Positions 1 to 11,057 are shown, counted from the first letter of the stretch. The stretch: 64,000 nucleotides of DNA from Pseudophaeomoniella oleicola (GCA_003868215.1 QWDQ01000019.1:1-64000); one strand, 5' to 3'. Notes: generated by a model from the letters alone, not told the origin. Made by a program: numbers and translations.

Positions 1-46
1 AAAGACGACCATAACCAACCCAATCACTCTCACTTTCATATAAGCA

Positions 47-94
47 TTTTTTTTTTTTTTTTTTGTTTTAAAAAAAAAAAAAAAAAAAAAAACC

Positions 95-119
<25 letters not shown>
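47..119. repeat. Consecutive T, A and C homopolymer runs
   Basis: A block of 18 T, one G, 4 T, then 23 A and 27 C sits in the 3' flank of the MED12 gene. No coding or regulatory role is visible. Long adjacent homopolymers are also a common place for assembly or polymerase error, so the exact lengths should not be trusted. Confidence 0.9.
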
Positions 120-125
<6 letters not shown>

Positions 126-157
126 GACATCCTCGTGTCAAATATATGTCATGAATT

Positions 158-3100
158 CTAATATTGCTTTCCCTTGACGACTCGTCCCTGGAACAAACTC
201 AGGCTCATACTCGTGTCATTTCCATTGCCACCGAGTCCTTGCACCAATTCCCAGCTTCGAGGTTTGTAGTTTGTACTTAGCGGTTCTTTGCCTTGGCTGC
301 TGCTGCTGCCCTCTCTAGAGATGATGAGTTGGTTGGAAGGAAGATCTTCGCTGCAGTTCAGGGAGCCGAACAGGAATTGGGTACGAGCATCTCGCATCCG
401 GTCTTTGAGATTTTTGGAGATGAGAAGGCGAGATTCGAAGGAAAGATGGTCTGAGAGGAGAGCGGCGACATGGAGAGCAAAGTCGGAGAGGAGAATGGGG
501 TGGTCTGGAAAGCTGTCCTCAGAGGTCAGAGCAGTGGAAGCTGTGGTGATGGTTTGAAGAGAAGGGTGGAGAGCGAGCGATGTCAGGAGTAACAATGCGC
601 GAATTTGGACTTGTGACTGTGCTTGGGTTATAGAAGCCTGTGGCGCAGGAGCAGCTGGAGCAAGACTGGCATGGTGAAGACTTGCGAGACGAAGGAGTTG
701 GCTGAAGTAGATACGAAGACAATCAGTCCATACTTGAAGTCCTTCTGTCTCTTCAGTGGCCAGATGCTGCGATTGTATAGTCACATAGCGGAAAAGGCTC
801 TGGAGCCGCTCTGCGATGGATGAGGCAGTGGATGGAATACCCGCATCAGGTATCGTGAAAGCTGTCCTTTCCACGATACTGACCAACTGATGGCTCAGAT
901 GAGTGGATGCGGGTTCTTCACGCACCTGGTTGCCAATCTGAGGAGGTGGTAATGCAAAAAATGCTTCTTCTGCCTGGTGACGAATCTTCTGAGCTGCGGG
1001 AGTTCCCGTAGTGACTAGAAACGCTGTCCAAGAAGTCGAATCATCCGGCGGAGCTTGTTTCGCGATTTCGAAGACGAGGTCAATGACATCTTCTTGACTA
1101 AGTTCCTTGGCATTGCGCGCTTTAGGCATCTCCTCGTACACGTTCTTGAGATACGACAAACGCAAGGGAAGTGAGAACGGATCCCGTGATTGGAGGATTC
1201 TGGAGAGGTCAGCCGTACTGACTGAGCCATTCAGTCCCTCCAGCCCTAACAAGCCCCGAATGACTAAAGCACCTTCACTATCATTGAAGCTGGCAATGCA
1301 AGCGGCAACGCTCTCGTCGTTCAATTGCTGAAGCATATGCCTAATCTCCCAGGATTGTCCACTCAGCTTCGCCGACGATCGTGCTATTGACTCTTTGCCG
1401 ATCGCTGAGACAATTGGTGCAACGGCTGGGGACACGTTCTCGAGACAGTGCTTCGTACAATAACGAAGACGATATGCTCCATCATTCTTTGCCGCCTCTT
1501 CTGCTGTTGGACAATGATCGAAGAGATATATTAGCTTGTTGCACACATTGCCGCCTTCTCCCAAATCATCGTCCTGTCTTGGGTCTAAGATATATGGGCT
1601 GGACACCAGAAAAACCTGCTCACTGGCAGTTACACCAGAGCCTATGAGTAGCTCGACAATTTGTGTTGTGTCAAGCTTGGGAGATTGCAAAAGTCGTGTC
1701 AGCCAATTTTGTAGAAGCTGGTCGAACTGCTTTGGCCGAAATGTCATCAGGCGAAGGAGCATATGACAGAGCTGGATACGTTCAGCTTCATTGGGACCAG
1801 CAATTCGCTCTATTCTATCGGTTAGGGTATGGAACAAACATGTCATTGCTTGATCATCCATGATGTTTCCTGTCGATAATAATTGATCAAATTCATCGAT
1901 GAAAGATGGCCCAGCTTGTTGGAGACTTTCGGCCATGTAGTCTGAAATGGGCGAACATGCGGCTATAGCGACATTTCGGTCTCCGCGTGCAAGATCTTCA
2001 AGGAGTTGCGCCCGATTGATGGGGTTATTTGCGATCTGTAAAGTTAAGTTGAGAAGAGATATTGTGAAAATTCTGGAGGGGTTCGCTGTGGATCTGGACT
2101 TAGAGTACGCCGCACATAGCGTCGTATATAATGGTTCGAGCGCTCCAATCGCTGAGAACTCATCAAAATGTGCATGGACAGTTTCGGACGCCATACCAAG
2201 GACGATGTCGTCTTCCGAGGTGCAGGCGTGCCGCAATGCATCTGCCAACACTGGAATGTCGTCAATAGCTTCTAGTTCAGTACGTATCGCTCGAAGATCT
2301 CCTGACGTGAGTGCTGATATGGGCTTGTCGACTTTAGCGTCCGAGCTTTTGACGAGAGGTGAATGTCTGTAGTATGCGGCGATGTGCGAAAGTATCCAGC
2401 TAGACATTTCAGATCTAACACATGCCGGGAGCCGGACTTGCGTAATATTGGAGATGTTGAGACCGATTCCCTCATCACAGGGGTCGCATATGGATGGAAG
2501 TAAGCGAGAAATGTAACCCTTCCTTGCCAATATCTGCTCTCGTTCTTGGTGTACGGGGTATCCCGACGCTGCAAGTATTGTCTGTCTCAGGTTCGCGACA
2601 TGTGACGGAACATCATGCATTGGAGCGTCACGGATCAACCGCAGAACGCCCTGATGTGAGGCTGGTTCAGCGGCGGCTCCTGTTGCAAGTGCCAGTTGTA
2701 GACATCTGCTGATAGATATTGTCTTCGTGATAAACAACTCAGCGGTGACCCGGAAAAAGATGTCGGCGTCAATGAACGTAAGGGCTTCTTGATCTGTGAC
2801 AAGGTCCCTAACAGGTTGATCAATATCGATTCCTGTACTGTGCCATCGTCGAAGTAGATGTACTGCAACATATTTGCGAGCGTTACCGGCTCGGAATGGC
2901 GTAGATGACCATTCGAGAATAGTCCTCACTAGCGTATACCGATCAGGGCATACTTTCAAGGCAGCTTCGGACATTCGTACTATATGGAATGGTGGCCTTG
3001 CCGTATCGAGTACCTTGATAACTGTCTGCTTCGGAGTGAGCGTACCTGACTTCGATATATCCTTGACCGATCTAAATCGTTGATTTTGCGCGATCAGAGT

Positions 3101-4621
3101 GGTTGAGAGACTCCGATCCGCTGGGTCATCGAGATTGAAACAAGACACTAGAGCATCTTTGCATCCTTCCCAGGCATGCGGAAGGAGAAAGAGAAGGGGG
3201 CAGGTCGCAGCCATCAGTCGGATGTTGCTAGTAAGCAACGAGATCAACGGCGTAAAATCCTCGGTATGTTGAGTTCGGGCATCTTTCAAATGCTCCAGAA
3301 GTGCTTCTGCAAGAACACACCCGTGTCTCCTCAGTCGGACGATATCTTTCAAATATCCTCGGCACACTGCCGTCCACAACGGCAAAAGACTCGTGGGAGA
3401 CTTTGCTACAGACCCAACAATCCATTCGATGAAGTGATCTTTGTCAACCATGTTCTCCGAATAGAATCTGGTGATAACGTTTACAGCGTATGTTATCCTT
3501 GATTTCCAATTCGGTTCACCACAGGACGAAACAACTTCGTCAAAGAATAGCTCCACGCCGGTAGTCCATTCTTTCAACCATTTCAGTTCTGCACCTGCCA
3601 CGAACGTACCAGCAGTCCCCTTCCTCTTGAGAGTGCGTATCTCATTAGCTCCTACGCACTTAGCGAACCACACTGCTCGCCCGATTGGGACAGTGTTGTG
3701 CAGACATTGCTCCAAAAGCTGCTGGCCCCGAATGCCCTGAGGTATGGTCCGACTGAGCTTACGGAGGGGGACGTCGGAATTGGAAAGATCATTGAGCCAG
3801 GCTTTTCGTTTCGCTTCAGTCAATGTCACCCGGGGTGGAGGTTTGAAAGTAGATGTTGAGCCAATCTTGCCGTGAGTGTCTCTCTGCTCGACAACACGGA
3901 GGAACAGAGAAGAGAGCGTGTCTAAGCCTGATTTATGCTTGAAAACTGAATATAAAGACGGCCTCGCCGTGCCTGTCTCGTTCTGTGAGATCTGACGATC
4001 GTAGTAACCTTGTTTAGCTGTGTGGTCATTCATAACATCCTCCGCGTGCTTTCCCGTCCAAGGCATGAAGTCAGCCACCCTCTCCTCACGATAAGAAGGT
4101 GCTTTTGGAGGAGGCTCGAGTCGAAAAGGTGCCGCCTGAACCTTTCCATAGTCCCTCGCGATATGCACATTGGCTCCACCGCGTCCTGTCAAGGTATCTG
4201 CCTGCGATGGCTTGTGCTTCCATGGTCGGATTGGTAGAGGCGGTAGTTTCCCATTTGAAGCACCCTGAATCCCGCTGTCTGTTCCAGCGCCATCGCTTAG
4301 TTTGATCTGGGCTAGTTGCGCCGAGAACGATAGCGGCGGATGGGACTCTGAGGTTCTGGGAAGGGCATCCGTTTGCAACGAAGTAGAGGCCTCCTGGAAT
4401 TTGCTCTGTCGCTCTTCTGCCTCCCCAACCCGTCGGCGCTTCGCAGGATGTAGACCTTCTCTTTCTGTGCCATCATTAGTGAGATCGACGACCTGGGTGC
4501 TTGATCGTGGAACATTCGTCGGTCGGCGTACCGGTGCGCTTGGACGTATTGACGACCGAACACCACCGGGTCCAGAGAAGGTCGGGGGCCGCTGGACATC
4601 GGCGATAGTAGGTTGTGTCAT
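158..4621 (-). CDS. MED12: Mediator of RNA polymerase II transcription subunit 12
   Basis: A single uninterrupted frame of 1487 codons. MED12 (yeast Srb8) is a nuclear subunit of the Mediator kinase module, where it works with MED13, CDK8 and cyclin C to restrain or redirect RNA polymerase II initiation. The N-terminus is basic, Pro/Ser-rich and disordered, with an AKRRRV-type nuclear signal near residue 60. The conserved MED12 region lies at about residues 190-340. It begins with a PWTGKHAEDV-like segment and continues through the LSSLFLRVVEQR, GQQLLEQCL and PIGRAVWFAKCVG blocks. The rest is a long helical-repeat body, as in other filamentous fungi. The length fits the usual 1450-1650 residues. 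The start at 4621 is the first ATG of the frame. I see no intron, although many fungal orthologues have one. Identification rests on recalled family signatures. Confidence 0.88.
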   Translation of the reverse strand: MTQPTIADVQRPPTFSGPGGVRSSIRPSAPVRRPTNVPRSSTQVVDLTNDGTEREGLHPAKRRRVGEAEERQSKFQEASTSLQTDALPRTSESHPPLSFSAQLAQIKLSDGAGTDSGIQGASNGKLPPLPIRPWKHKPSQADTLTGRGGANVHIARDYGKVQAAPFRLEPPPKAPSYREERVADFMPWTGKHAEDVMNDHTAKQGYYDRQISQNETGTARPSLYSVFKHKSGLDTLSSLFLRVVEQRDTHGKIGSTSTFKPPPRVTLTEAKRKAWLNDLSNSDVPLRKLSRTIPQGIRGQQLLEQCLHNTVPIGRAVWFAKCVGANEIRTLKRKGTAGTFVAGAELKWLKEWTTGVELFFDEVVSSCGEPNWKSRITYAVNVITRFYSENMVDKDHFIEWIVGSVAKSPTSLLPLWTAVCRGYLKDIVRLRRHGCVLAEALLEHLKDARTQHTEDFTPLISLLTSNIRLMAATCPLLFLLPHAWEGCKDALVSCFNLDDPADRSLSTTLIAQNQRFRSVKDISKSGTLTPKQTVIKVLDTARPPFHIVRMSEAALKVCPDRYTLVRTILEWSSTPFRAGNARKYVAVHLLRRWHSTGIDIDQPVRDLVTDQEALTFIDADIFFRVTAELFITKTISISRCLQLALATGAAAEPASHQGVLRLIRDAPMHDVPSHVANLRQTILAASGYPVHQEREQILARKGYISRLLPSICDPCDEGIGLNISNITQVRLPACVRSEMSSWILSHIAAYYRHSPLVKSSDAKVDKPISALTSGDLRAIRTELEAIDDIPVLADALRHACTSEDDIVLGMASETVHAHFDEFSAIGALEPLYTTLCAAYSKSRSTANPSRIFTISLLNLTLQIANNPINRAQLLEDLARGDRNVAIAACSPISDYMAESLQQAGPSFIDEFDQLLSTGNIMDDQAMTCLFHTLTDRIERIAGPNEAERIQLCHMLLRLMTFRPKQFDQLLQNWLTRLLQSPKLDTTQIVELLIGSGVTASEQVFLVSSPYILDPRQDDDLGEGGNVCNKLIYLFDHCPTAEEAAKNDGAYRLRYCTKHCLENVSPAVAPIVSAIGKESIARSSAKLSGQSWEIRHMLQQLNDESVAACIASFNDSEGALVIRGLLGLEGLNGSVSTADLSRILQSRDPFSLPLRLSYLKNVYEEMPKARNAKELSQEDVIDLVFEIAKQAPPDDSTSWTAFLVTTGTPAAQKIRHQAEEAFFALPPPQIGNQVREEPASTHLSHQLVSIVERTAFTIPDAGIPSTASSIAERLQSLFRYVTIQSQHLATEETEGLQVWTDCLRIYFSQLLRLASLHHASLAPAAPAPQASITQAQSQVQIRALLLLTSLALHPSLQTITTASTALTSEDSFPDHPILLSDFALHVAALLSDHLSFESRLLISKNLKDRMRDARTQFLFGSLNCSEDLPSNQLIISREGSSSSQGKEPLSTNYKPRSWELVQGLGGNGNDTSMSLSLFQGRVVKGKQY

Positions 4622-6831
4622 GATCGTGGTAACATGACGCCGGCGGTCCTAGTAGGCTGAGGACCGCATGCTGTGCGAACTCTGAATCACGAAGGGCAGT
4701 GGTGACGATGGGAGATTCGGTAGCTATAGAAGTCGGCGAGAAGGCTGACTGCGAGATGGTCTCATGTGAGTCGTGGGTACAGCTGAGTATGGGAAACAGT
4801 GACGCTATCGACTAGAGCACGAATCTGCTGACAATCAAGGCAAGAGACAGGGACTTGAGCTCACATGCGATCGATGATTGGTTGATAGCCTCACTCAAGC
4901 GCATGTACGAGAACAAAGCTGGAAGATCCGCCGGTGCCAGCCGCACAGCGTTTGGTCGATGCGCAATGTGTTGCTAAAGTGGTGTAGCGAACCAAAGCAA
5001 GTGAAGTAGCTTGGAAAGTGGTGAAGGCAATCGGTGCAAGGTAATCCGTCAATAGTATCGACATGCATTCATTCCTCTTGTGGGAGGGTCATCGGAACGG
5101 CGATAATTGAATGATGAACAAAGCTAAGATTGCCTAGCCTTTCGGCCCGGGACCCATTCAAAGCATTTCCAAAGTAAGATGTACACCTAACGCAGTAAGA
5201 TGGGCATGGTTCTCAGGGTAATTTACGGAGCGAGGGAGTATCGGTAAATGGCGCCAGATTCTGTATGTGTAATGGGGGTGTGTGTGATCCTACCGTTCCT
5301 ATCCTGATACCCTTCAGACCCTTAGGTAAAGAGGACTATTATAACGCCGTATTTTCAGATAGTCAGGTCCAGTATTTTAGGCACATAATTGCCAGGGTAG
5401 GTAGGTATGTAGGTTTGCTCAACAAAATACATATAAGGATGAAACTCGAGGGATCATTTCCTGGCAACTAATCAGCACTACGTTATCTGCATCACCGAAG
5501 CAAAGAGAAGAATGGGCATGAGCAACGTCCTATCTATTAAGGGGCCACTGTGGTAAGAGTGTAAGAGCAGGCAGGCCGATAAGGTGAGCAATCTTCCAAG
5601 TAAGCCACCGAATCACTAAACCAGATTACATTATTATTGTACTCTACTACGTACTACGGTAGTAACTTAGTAGTAGTCGCTCTCCGTGGCTTAGGGTGCC
5701 GAGCGTCGGGGGGTTCTTTTGGCTCAAGTGAGGAGGCGACTCGGTGACCGCTTCGACCACTTCGACCACTTCGACCACTTCTCTGAAGAATGCGACATTA
5801 GGAGAGTGGGTTTACGTACGATAGAAGGCTGTGTTGGCTCTCCATTAGGCGCTCGTCTACTGATTTACCAACATACATAACCGAAGATACCCAGCGAGCT
5901 GACCTGTAAGCAGGGTCTTTCCGGCCTTATCTTAGGAAAGGGTTGATAATCTGGGGGGTTCTCAAAGTGCTGAATTGATGAGACAAGCGATCATCACACA
6001 ATCGCTTAATGACTCTGTGCTATGTTCATTATGGGACGATTGGCAGGACATAGTCGATCAACCCAGACGACGATCCGTGGTCTCTTGTTCACCTAAATCA
6101 ACTGATTTGTAGGATCATGAAGATAGCCCGACAATAGTCAGTGTCCTTACATAACGAGGAAAGTCCTGACCGTACGTAGTGGTGGCCCAGTGTTTTCACA
6201 TCATTGCTACCAGTATTTACCTAAGCGAGGTGAGCGATAAGCGAAATGCCAGATATCTAGAGATAGCCTGAACTGATCTGGTGCTTTAACTAGATCTGCC
6301 TGGAGGTAGAGACACTTGCTGTTACTGTACGCTTCAAGTTGTAAGGAGCTGATGCAACGTCGCCGTATTACTTCGTGCATTTCCGTAGATAGATTTAAGC
6401 TGGCAGAGGCTGGGTACGTACGTACCTACATCAGAATATCTTATATCTGCAAGTACAGCGACGGTGTAGTGAGGTTTCTATTTAAACAATGTACATGTTA
6501 GATACAGTATCTCCGGCTGAACATTTCACTAGACGTCCATATCTGCCTAATGACTTCTACAGTAGCCCAGTTGAAGTGGGAGATTGGCCGTATTCGGGAT
6601 TAAAGGTCGTGTGTAATTTGGGTGGTAGAAAACAGAACTGGGCACACCCGCTGAGTTTCCTCATTGGCCTCTCCAACCGCCAAACCTCACTAAACTCGTT
6701 AGGATCCTAGTGAGCGCTTTCTCACCCTCCAATCTGGACTTTCGACATAATCTTGGGGAACGATCCGAGTGCATATTGTCGTCGCCCATAGATCGTTAGT
6801 GAGAAAGAAAGCATATCTTTATCTAAATAAT
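4622..6831. other. Long intergenic region, no gene seen
   Basis: This 2.2-kb region separates the divergently transcribed MED12 and Asterix genes and presumably holds both promoters. No open frame has a recognisable domain. It contains three tandem copies of a 9-base unit at 5752-5778 and many short GTAC/TAGGTA-type motifs common in fungal spacers. Confidence 0.6.
5752..5778. repeat. Short tandem repeat, 9-base unit TTCGACCAC x3
   Basis: Three perfect head-to-tail copies of TTCGACCAC, followed by two matching bases of a fourth copy, in the spacer upstream of MED12. It is non-coding as far as I can tell. Confidence 0.85.
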
Positions 6832-7584
6832 ATGGCCAGCAAAAAGGACATGCGAAGGGCTGACCTTGGTAAGTTGCCTTCCTGTGCTGATGAAAGTGAA
6901 AAGACATTGTTAACGACGACGGTCCAACAGCCATCCCATGGACCGAGCCTTCCAAGGAGAAAGAAACTGATCTAACAAGTACGTTATGTCGTCTTGCGCG
7001 GCCACCGATCCCACAGGAGATAAAGTAACTCATGTTATATGTAGGTACTTTCTCAAGTACGATGCCAATGGCAGCTGTAAGTCTTCCATCTATGTTGCTT
7101 GCATAGGCACCAGCTGATCCCTTCTTGCAGATGTTCACCCGCAATAAGTAAGAGCTATCCGTCGAAAGAAGGAATGTACCCAGTCACTAACGACGTCCAC
7201 CGCAGACTGCTAGGATGGTATGGCAGCGTTTCTCTTCATTGACAAATCATCTCGCTGATTGGTCTAGGATTTCTTTCGTCACTTCATTGCTCAACTGGCT
7301 CGCAGAGACCCCGGACCAGAAGAAAACAGCAAGCACTCCAGGATATTTGGGATTGGCTATGGCTGGTACGTGACTCATTGAACCGTCCTGTCGCCGTCAT
7401 CGGCTCTATAATTACTGACTTCTGTCTCTGCAGCAATGGCCGTGGTAGTGGTACGTTTGGCAAGCCTCGATTCATTAGTTCGCTACTAACTGATTCATCA
7501 AAGACATATTTACCACTCTTTCTTCCACCACCTCCACATTTGAGAGCATCTGGTACCGAAGTACCTGCAGCAGTTCCACAGTGA
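6832..7584 (+). CDS. PAT complex subunit Asterix (WDR83OS family)
   Basis: Eight small exons: 6832-6868, 6931-6978, 7045-7076, 7131-7147, 7206-7217, 7268-7365, 7434-7450 and 7504-7584. All introns are GT-AG, and phases agree at every join. The result is a protein of about 113 residues beginning MASKKDMRRADL. A charged, Pro-containing cytosolic N-terminus (about 1-40) precedes a hydrophobic helix near KLLGWISFVTSLLNWLAE. A second helix near GYLGLAMAAMAVVV ends in TYLPLFLPPPP. In animals Asterix pairs with CCDC47 in the ER membrane to shield polar transmembrane segments during multipass-protein insertion. The fungal homologues have this same N-terminal signature and Pro-rich tail. Exons of only 12-17 codons or fewer make the gene easy for automatic predictors to miss. 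Family assignment is from remembered fungal sequences. Confidence 0.8.
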
Positions 7585-8174
7585 AGGGTGATCAGTCAGA
7601 TGTTGGAAGGCGGGATAATTGTACCATGAAGGGCTATAATCGAATATATCATAATAATGAGACGCAAGTGACATTGCTCGCATCTACAGTCGAAATCCTA
7701 TGCAAATCAGGTGGCAAAAACTAGACAATCTAAACATCAACACGAAAAGACTGTCGTTACATTGATCAGTGTTAGATACTGCGAATCACTTAGGTACATA
7801 GTACTTAATGCATCTTATCCTTTTCTGATAGGTCATTATAGACATTGGCATTATTATATAGCAATTTGACCAATACGATAGACCAATTGCATGAAAAGTC
7901 TCGAACGGCATCGAACTATCGGAGCGGCAAAACTATTTCGCCGGGGGCGACTCCCCGTTCCATTTCCCAATCTGCGCCTCCAATCCCTAAACTTGGGCTC
8001 TTTCGTTTCACCCCGCTATTTTCGATCATTTGAACACAACATCATCTCTGACCATACTCCTACTGATCGAAAAACCACAACTCTCCGCTCTACAATCCAG
8101 TTCTACAATCCCCTTTCATCAACAGCAATCTCTCAGAACCAAATCAAACCCCTTTTCAGGTACAGAACGAGTTT
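7585..8174. promoter_or_regulatory. Spacer and 5' leader of eIF1
   Basis: This spacer between the Asterix stop codon and the eIF1 start should contain the eIF1 promoter and 5' UTR. A pyrimidine-rich stretch at about 8010-8160 is typical of highly expressed fungal translation genes. No separate gene is evident. Confidence 0.4.
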
Positions 8175-8817
8175 ATGTCCACTATCCAAAACCTCAAGAC
8201 TTTCGGTAAGGCCAACCCCAAGTTCACCCCTTCAACAGCCAGTGCCGCCATGCTAGAGAGAAGAAGCGCCGACCCGCTTGAACAATGGGCACGCCTACTG
8301 TCTCATGGCTCTCTGCTTCCCTTGTTGGGTTGGCGCGATTCACGATGCCTGTTTCGCGCTATCTGAACCATGTGCAATGCTGACGAAATTGTCGCAGACC
8401 CCTTCGCCGAGGCCGACGAAGACACTGGCGAGGCAAAGCAGTCTCAAAATTACATCCATATACGGATTCAACGTTCGTATCCCCACGTCCTCCGGTGCTG
8501 TGTCATGCTGACCAAAGATTGCAGAGCGCAATGGTCGTAAGACTTTGACCACCGTCCAAGGTCTTCCCAAGAAATTCGATCAAAAGAAAATTCTGAAAGT
8601 CATCAAGAAGAAGTTCGGTATGTTTCCATTCCAACGTGCAGACGGCCCCTCAAGCTAACTCTGTCCAGCTTGCAATGGCACCATCGTCAACGATAGTGAG
8701 ATGGGCGAGGTGATCCAACTTCAAGGTGATCAGCGCAAAGATGTACAAGAGTTCTTGGTCGACAAGAAAGAAGGCCTTGAACTTGATGCGAAGACCATCA
8801 AGGTCCATGGATTCTAG
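8175..8817 (+). CDS. SUI1: Eukaryotic translation initiation factor eIF1 (SUI1)
   Basis: Four exons at 8175-8205, 8398-8472, 8525-8617 and 8669-8817 join in phase to give about 115 residues starting MSTIQNLKTFDPFAEADEDT. eIF1 binds the 40S subunit near the P site and enforces start-codon selection during scanning. The SUI1 domain fills residues 25-112 and includes the conserved blocks NYIHIRIQQRNGRKTLTTVQ, GLPKKFDQKKILKVIKKKF, CNGT, GEVIQLQGDQRKDV and a C-terminal IKVHGF. Length and motif order match fungal SUI1 almost exactly. The first intron (192 bases) is longer than the others, as often seen near the 5' end of ribosomal and translation genes. Confidence 0.95.
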
Positions 8818-9808
8818 TCGCCTCCAGCGCCGCCCTACCCATGTTGTGCTCATGACCAGCTCGGACACCGAGGATAGATGAGCGGCTTGTTGCTGGCTTT
8901 GTGTATGATTTTTCTTTCACATGCAGCGGCAAGTACTCATCGAAACCTTGCCACAATGACATTGGCTGGTACAGTCGTATCACGAATACTGTGCAGCATA
9001 TTCACATTCAAACGAGTCACGACATCATGAGCGGCATCATCAGCATGGGTATGGGCGTTGTTCAAAGGATCGGCTAGATACCCAAGGGATCCACAATCCG
9101 GCTATTTATCTTGCAAATTTCGGAGGGAGAAGTGTCGGGATGGCAGGATGCATTAGGGGCGATGGAGGCTTCTCGTTACTGTCTTACAGGGAAGCAATGA
9201 ACCATTAGCAGGGCATTTTCGCAGCGGACAATTTGCTGACTGTGGGTCGTGTTAGCTAGCTAAGCATTGTTTTCATATCTGGTGACCTTGGTCTTCTACT
9301 GAGTATCTTGTGAGAGTGTTCCGGCTTGTCATGTAGATATACAAAGAGTTGTGGTTAAAGAAAGCAGAGAGCATGAGGTCTAATCCCACCTTTCCCGAAG
9401 ACAGTCACTGATAGATATATCTCGTTTCCAGGTATCTTCGGTCCCCATCATTTCTGGCCGAGGAGTGTGAGTAAGCAAAGGGCTAGCGCTACTCAATGGT
9501 CTTCCAATAGATGTGTGGTCCCTGTAAAAGAGTATCATTTGGCGATGGTTGAGTATATGAGCTAGGCCAGATATGGAGCTGTGCTTTCTGCCAAGGTTGT
9601 GACGGGGAACCGAGGCAAACTACAGTAATTACCTCCGTATATGCTATGTAACCTAGGTAGAACGAGCACATCGTACGTCTGTCTGTTTTATACGTCGTCT
9701 GTCGTCTTCCTTGTCTCTTCCAATGCGAATGATTACCTGCCATTTATCGGTGCCATACACCTACTCGCGCGACACTCACTGCATCGTCTGAGAACGCATC
9801 GGCCGTAG
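8818..9808. other. Intergenic region, possibly holding a missed 5' exon
   Basis: No supported gene between the eIF1 stop and the membrane-protein frame. Because that frame has no usable ATG near its beginning, its first exon probably lies here. A possible donor (GTGAGTAAG) is at about 9470 and a possible acceptor (GCCGTAG) ends at 9808. Confidence 0.35.
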
Positions 9809-10876
9809 TGGAAGCGGCCGGCGAACCTCCTGGCATCTCCCTCGCGCGACGATCGCGCCGGAGCGACAGCGGCGGCGCCTCGAGCACCTCTCACTCCCCC
9901 ACCACCCTTCGAGTCCCTCGAACACCTGGAAAACGACGGGAGAAACGATGAAGTCGGGACTCCACCGCCATACCATCAATATTTCAATCTGACTCGATCT
10001 CACTGGGCGCTTGCGCTCTCGATCGCTCAGTATGCAACGTTGCTCCCGCCGTTGTGGTGGAAGTTCAGGCACTGCGTGCCCCTTCTGCTGCAGCTGTTGA
10101 GACCACTTCTACACGTGATAGCAAATGGGGCAGATGGCAACAGTGGGACATACCTTGCACCGCCTGTAGCATCTTACACGCACGACCGGCATTGGAAATT
10201 CGTAATCTACTCCTTCGGCCAGATACTAGTTGCCATTGCTTGGTCTTTGATAGCACTCTTCCCACTACACAACCTCATTTCACTTCTCACCACGCGATGG
10301 CTGACGTACTACTCTCCCGCCGCCGTGATGATCCGGATCCTCACGTCAATCACCCTGCTATTCTATTCGCTCGGTTTCGTCTTTCATATCGTGGACTGGA
10401 GGTACATCCATCCACCTCAGGGGAGTAGCAACGCAGAGGAACGGGAGAGCACAACGTTCCTGCTACTACCCTCTAGCATTTCTTCGGAAGACCGCCGAGC
10501 ACCCGTACTCCTCTTGCTTTGGGTCTCGCTCGCCATCACCGTCACCTTCTTCCGCGACCTCGTCGCACGCACCAGTTCCAGCGTCCAAGAGACGAGAAAG
10601 GCAAGCATGGCCGTTGTCGCCTCATCTTCTTCTTCTTCGATCCTAGCACCATCCAACAACAACCTACTAGGCAATAACAGCAGTACAAATCATGGACCTC
10701 CTACCACTCACCCTTCCTCCGACCATGGTCCGCTTCTGAGACGCCGTATGACCCCAGCAGCAGCAGCGGCGGCGGCAGCAGTAGTCGCAGAAGGACCACT
10801 CGTAACGATGGAAGTCTTGGGATGGGCCAGTCTAGGCACTTTGGGCGCGTTGTTATTAGGACAGATTATCTTATGA
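9809..10876 (+). CDS. Uncharacterised membrane protein, 5' end unresolved
   Basis: Open from just after a stop codon at 9806-9808 to TGA at 10874-10876, about 355 codons. There is no in-frame ATG until roughly codon 174 (MIRILTS), so the true start is probably in an upstream exon. The N-terminal part is Pro/acid-rich (PPPPFESLEHLEND). Hydrophobic helices follow near YATLLPPLWWKF, FVIYSFGQILVAIAWSLIALF, MIRILTSITLLFYSLGFVFHIV and VLLLLWVSLAITVTFF. A Ser/Asn-rich low-complexity loop, a run of alanines encoded by GCA/GCG repeats, and a last helix (LGTLGALLLGQIIL) complete it. This is a multi-pass membrane protein. I do not recognise the family and propose no function. Confidence 0.5.
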   Translation, partial: WKRPANLLASPSRDDRAGATAAAPRAPLTPPPPFESLEHLENDGRNDEVGTPPPYHQYFNLTRSHWALALSIAQYATLLPPLWWKFRHCVPLLLQLLRPLLHVIANGADGNSGTYLAPPVASYTHDRHWKFVIYSFGQILVAIAWSLIALFPLHNLISLLTTRWLTYYSPAAVMIRILTSITLLFYSLGFVFHIVDWRYIHPPQGSSNAEERESTTFLLLPSSISSEDRRAPVLLLLWVSLAITVTFFRDLVARTSSSVQETRKASMAVVASSSSSSILAPSNNNLLGNNSSTNHGPPTTHPSSDHGPLLRRRMTPAAAAAAAAVVAEGPLVTMEVLGWASLGTLGALLLGQIIL

Positions 10877-10919
10877 GGTTAGATGATGAGAAATCGATCG
10901 AGACAAAAATTCCTACGTA

Positions 10920-11057
10920 ACTATGTATGTATGTATGTATATATGTATGCTTTTATACCCAATAATCTGTATCAATAGTATTTGATTTCCCTACACACGA
11001 TCCCCATCATCTCTCTCTGTCTCTCTCTCTCTCTCTCTCCTTTTTTTTTTTTTTTTG
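10920..11057. repeat. Microsatellites (TATG)n, (CT)n and poly-T
   Basis: Directly behind the membrane-protein gene lie a TATG-type repeat (about 10922-10950), a CT dinucleotide run (about 11011-11040) and 17 T residues. A (GACA)n tract at 11471-11491 belongs to the same low-complexity spacer. These are simple repeats with no coding potential. Confidence 0.8.
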
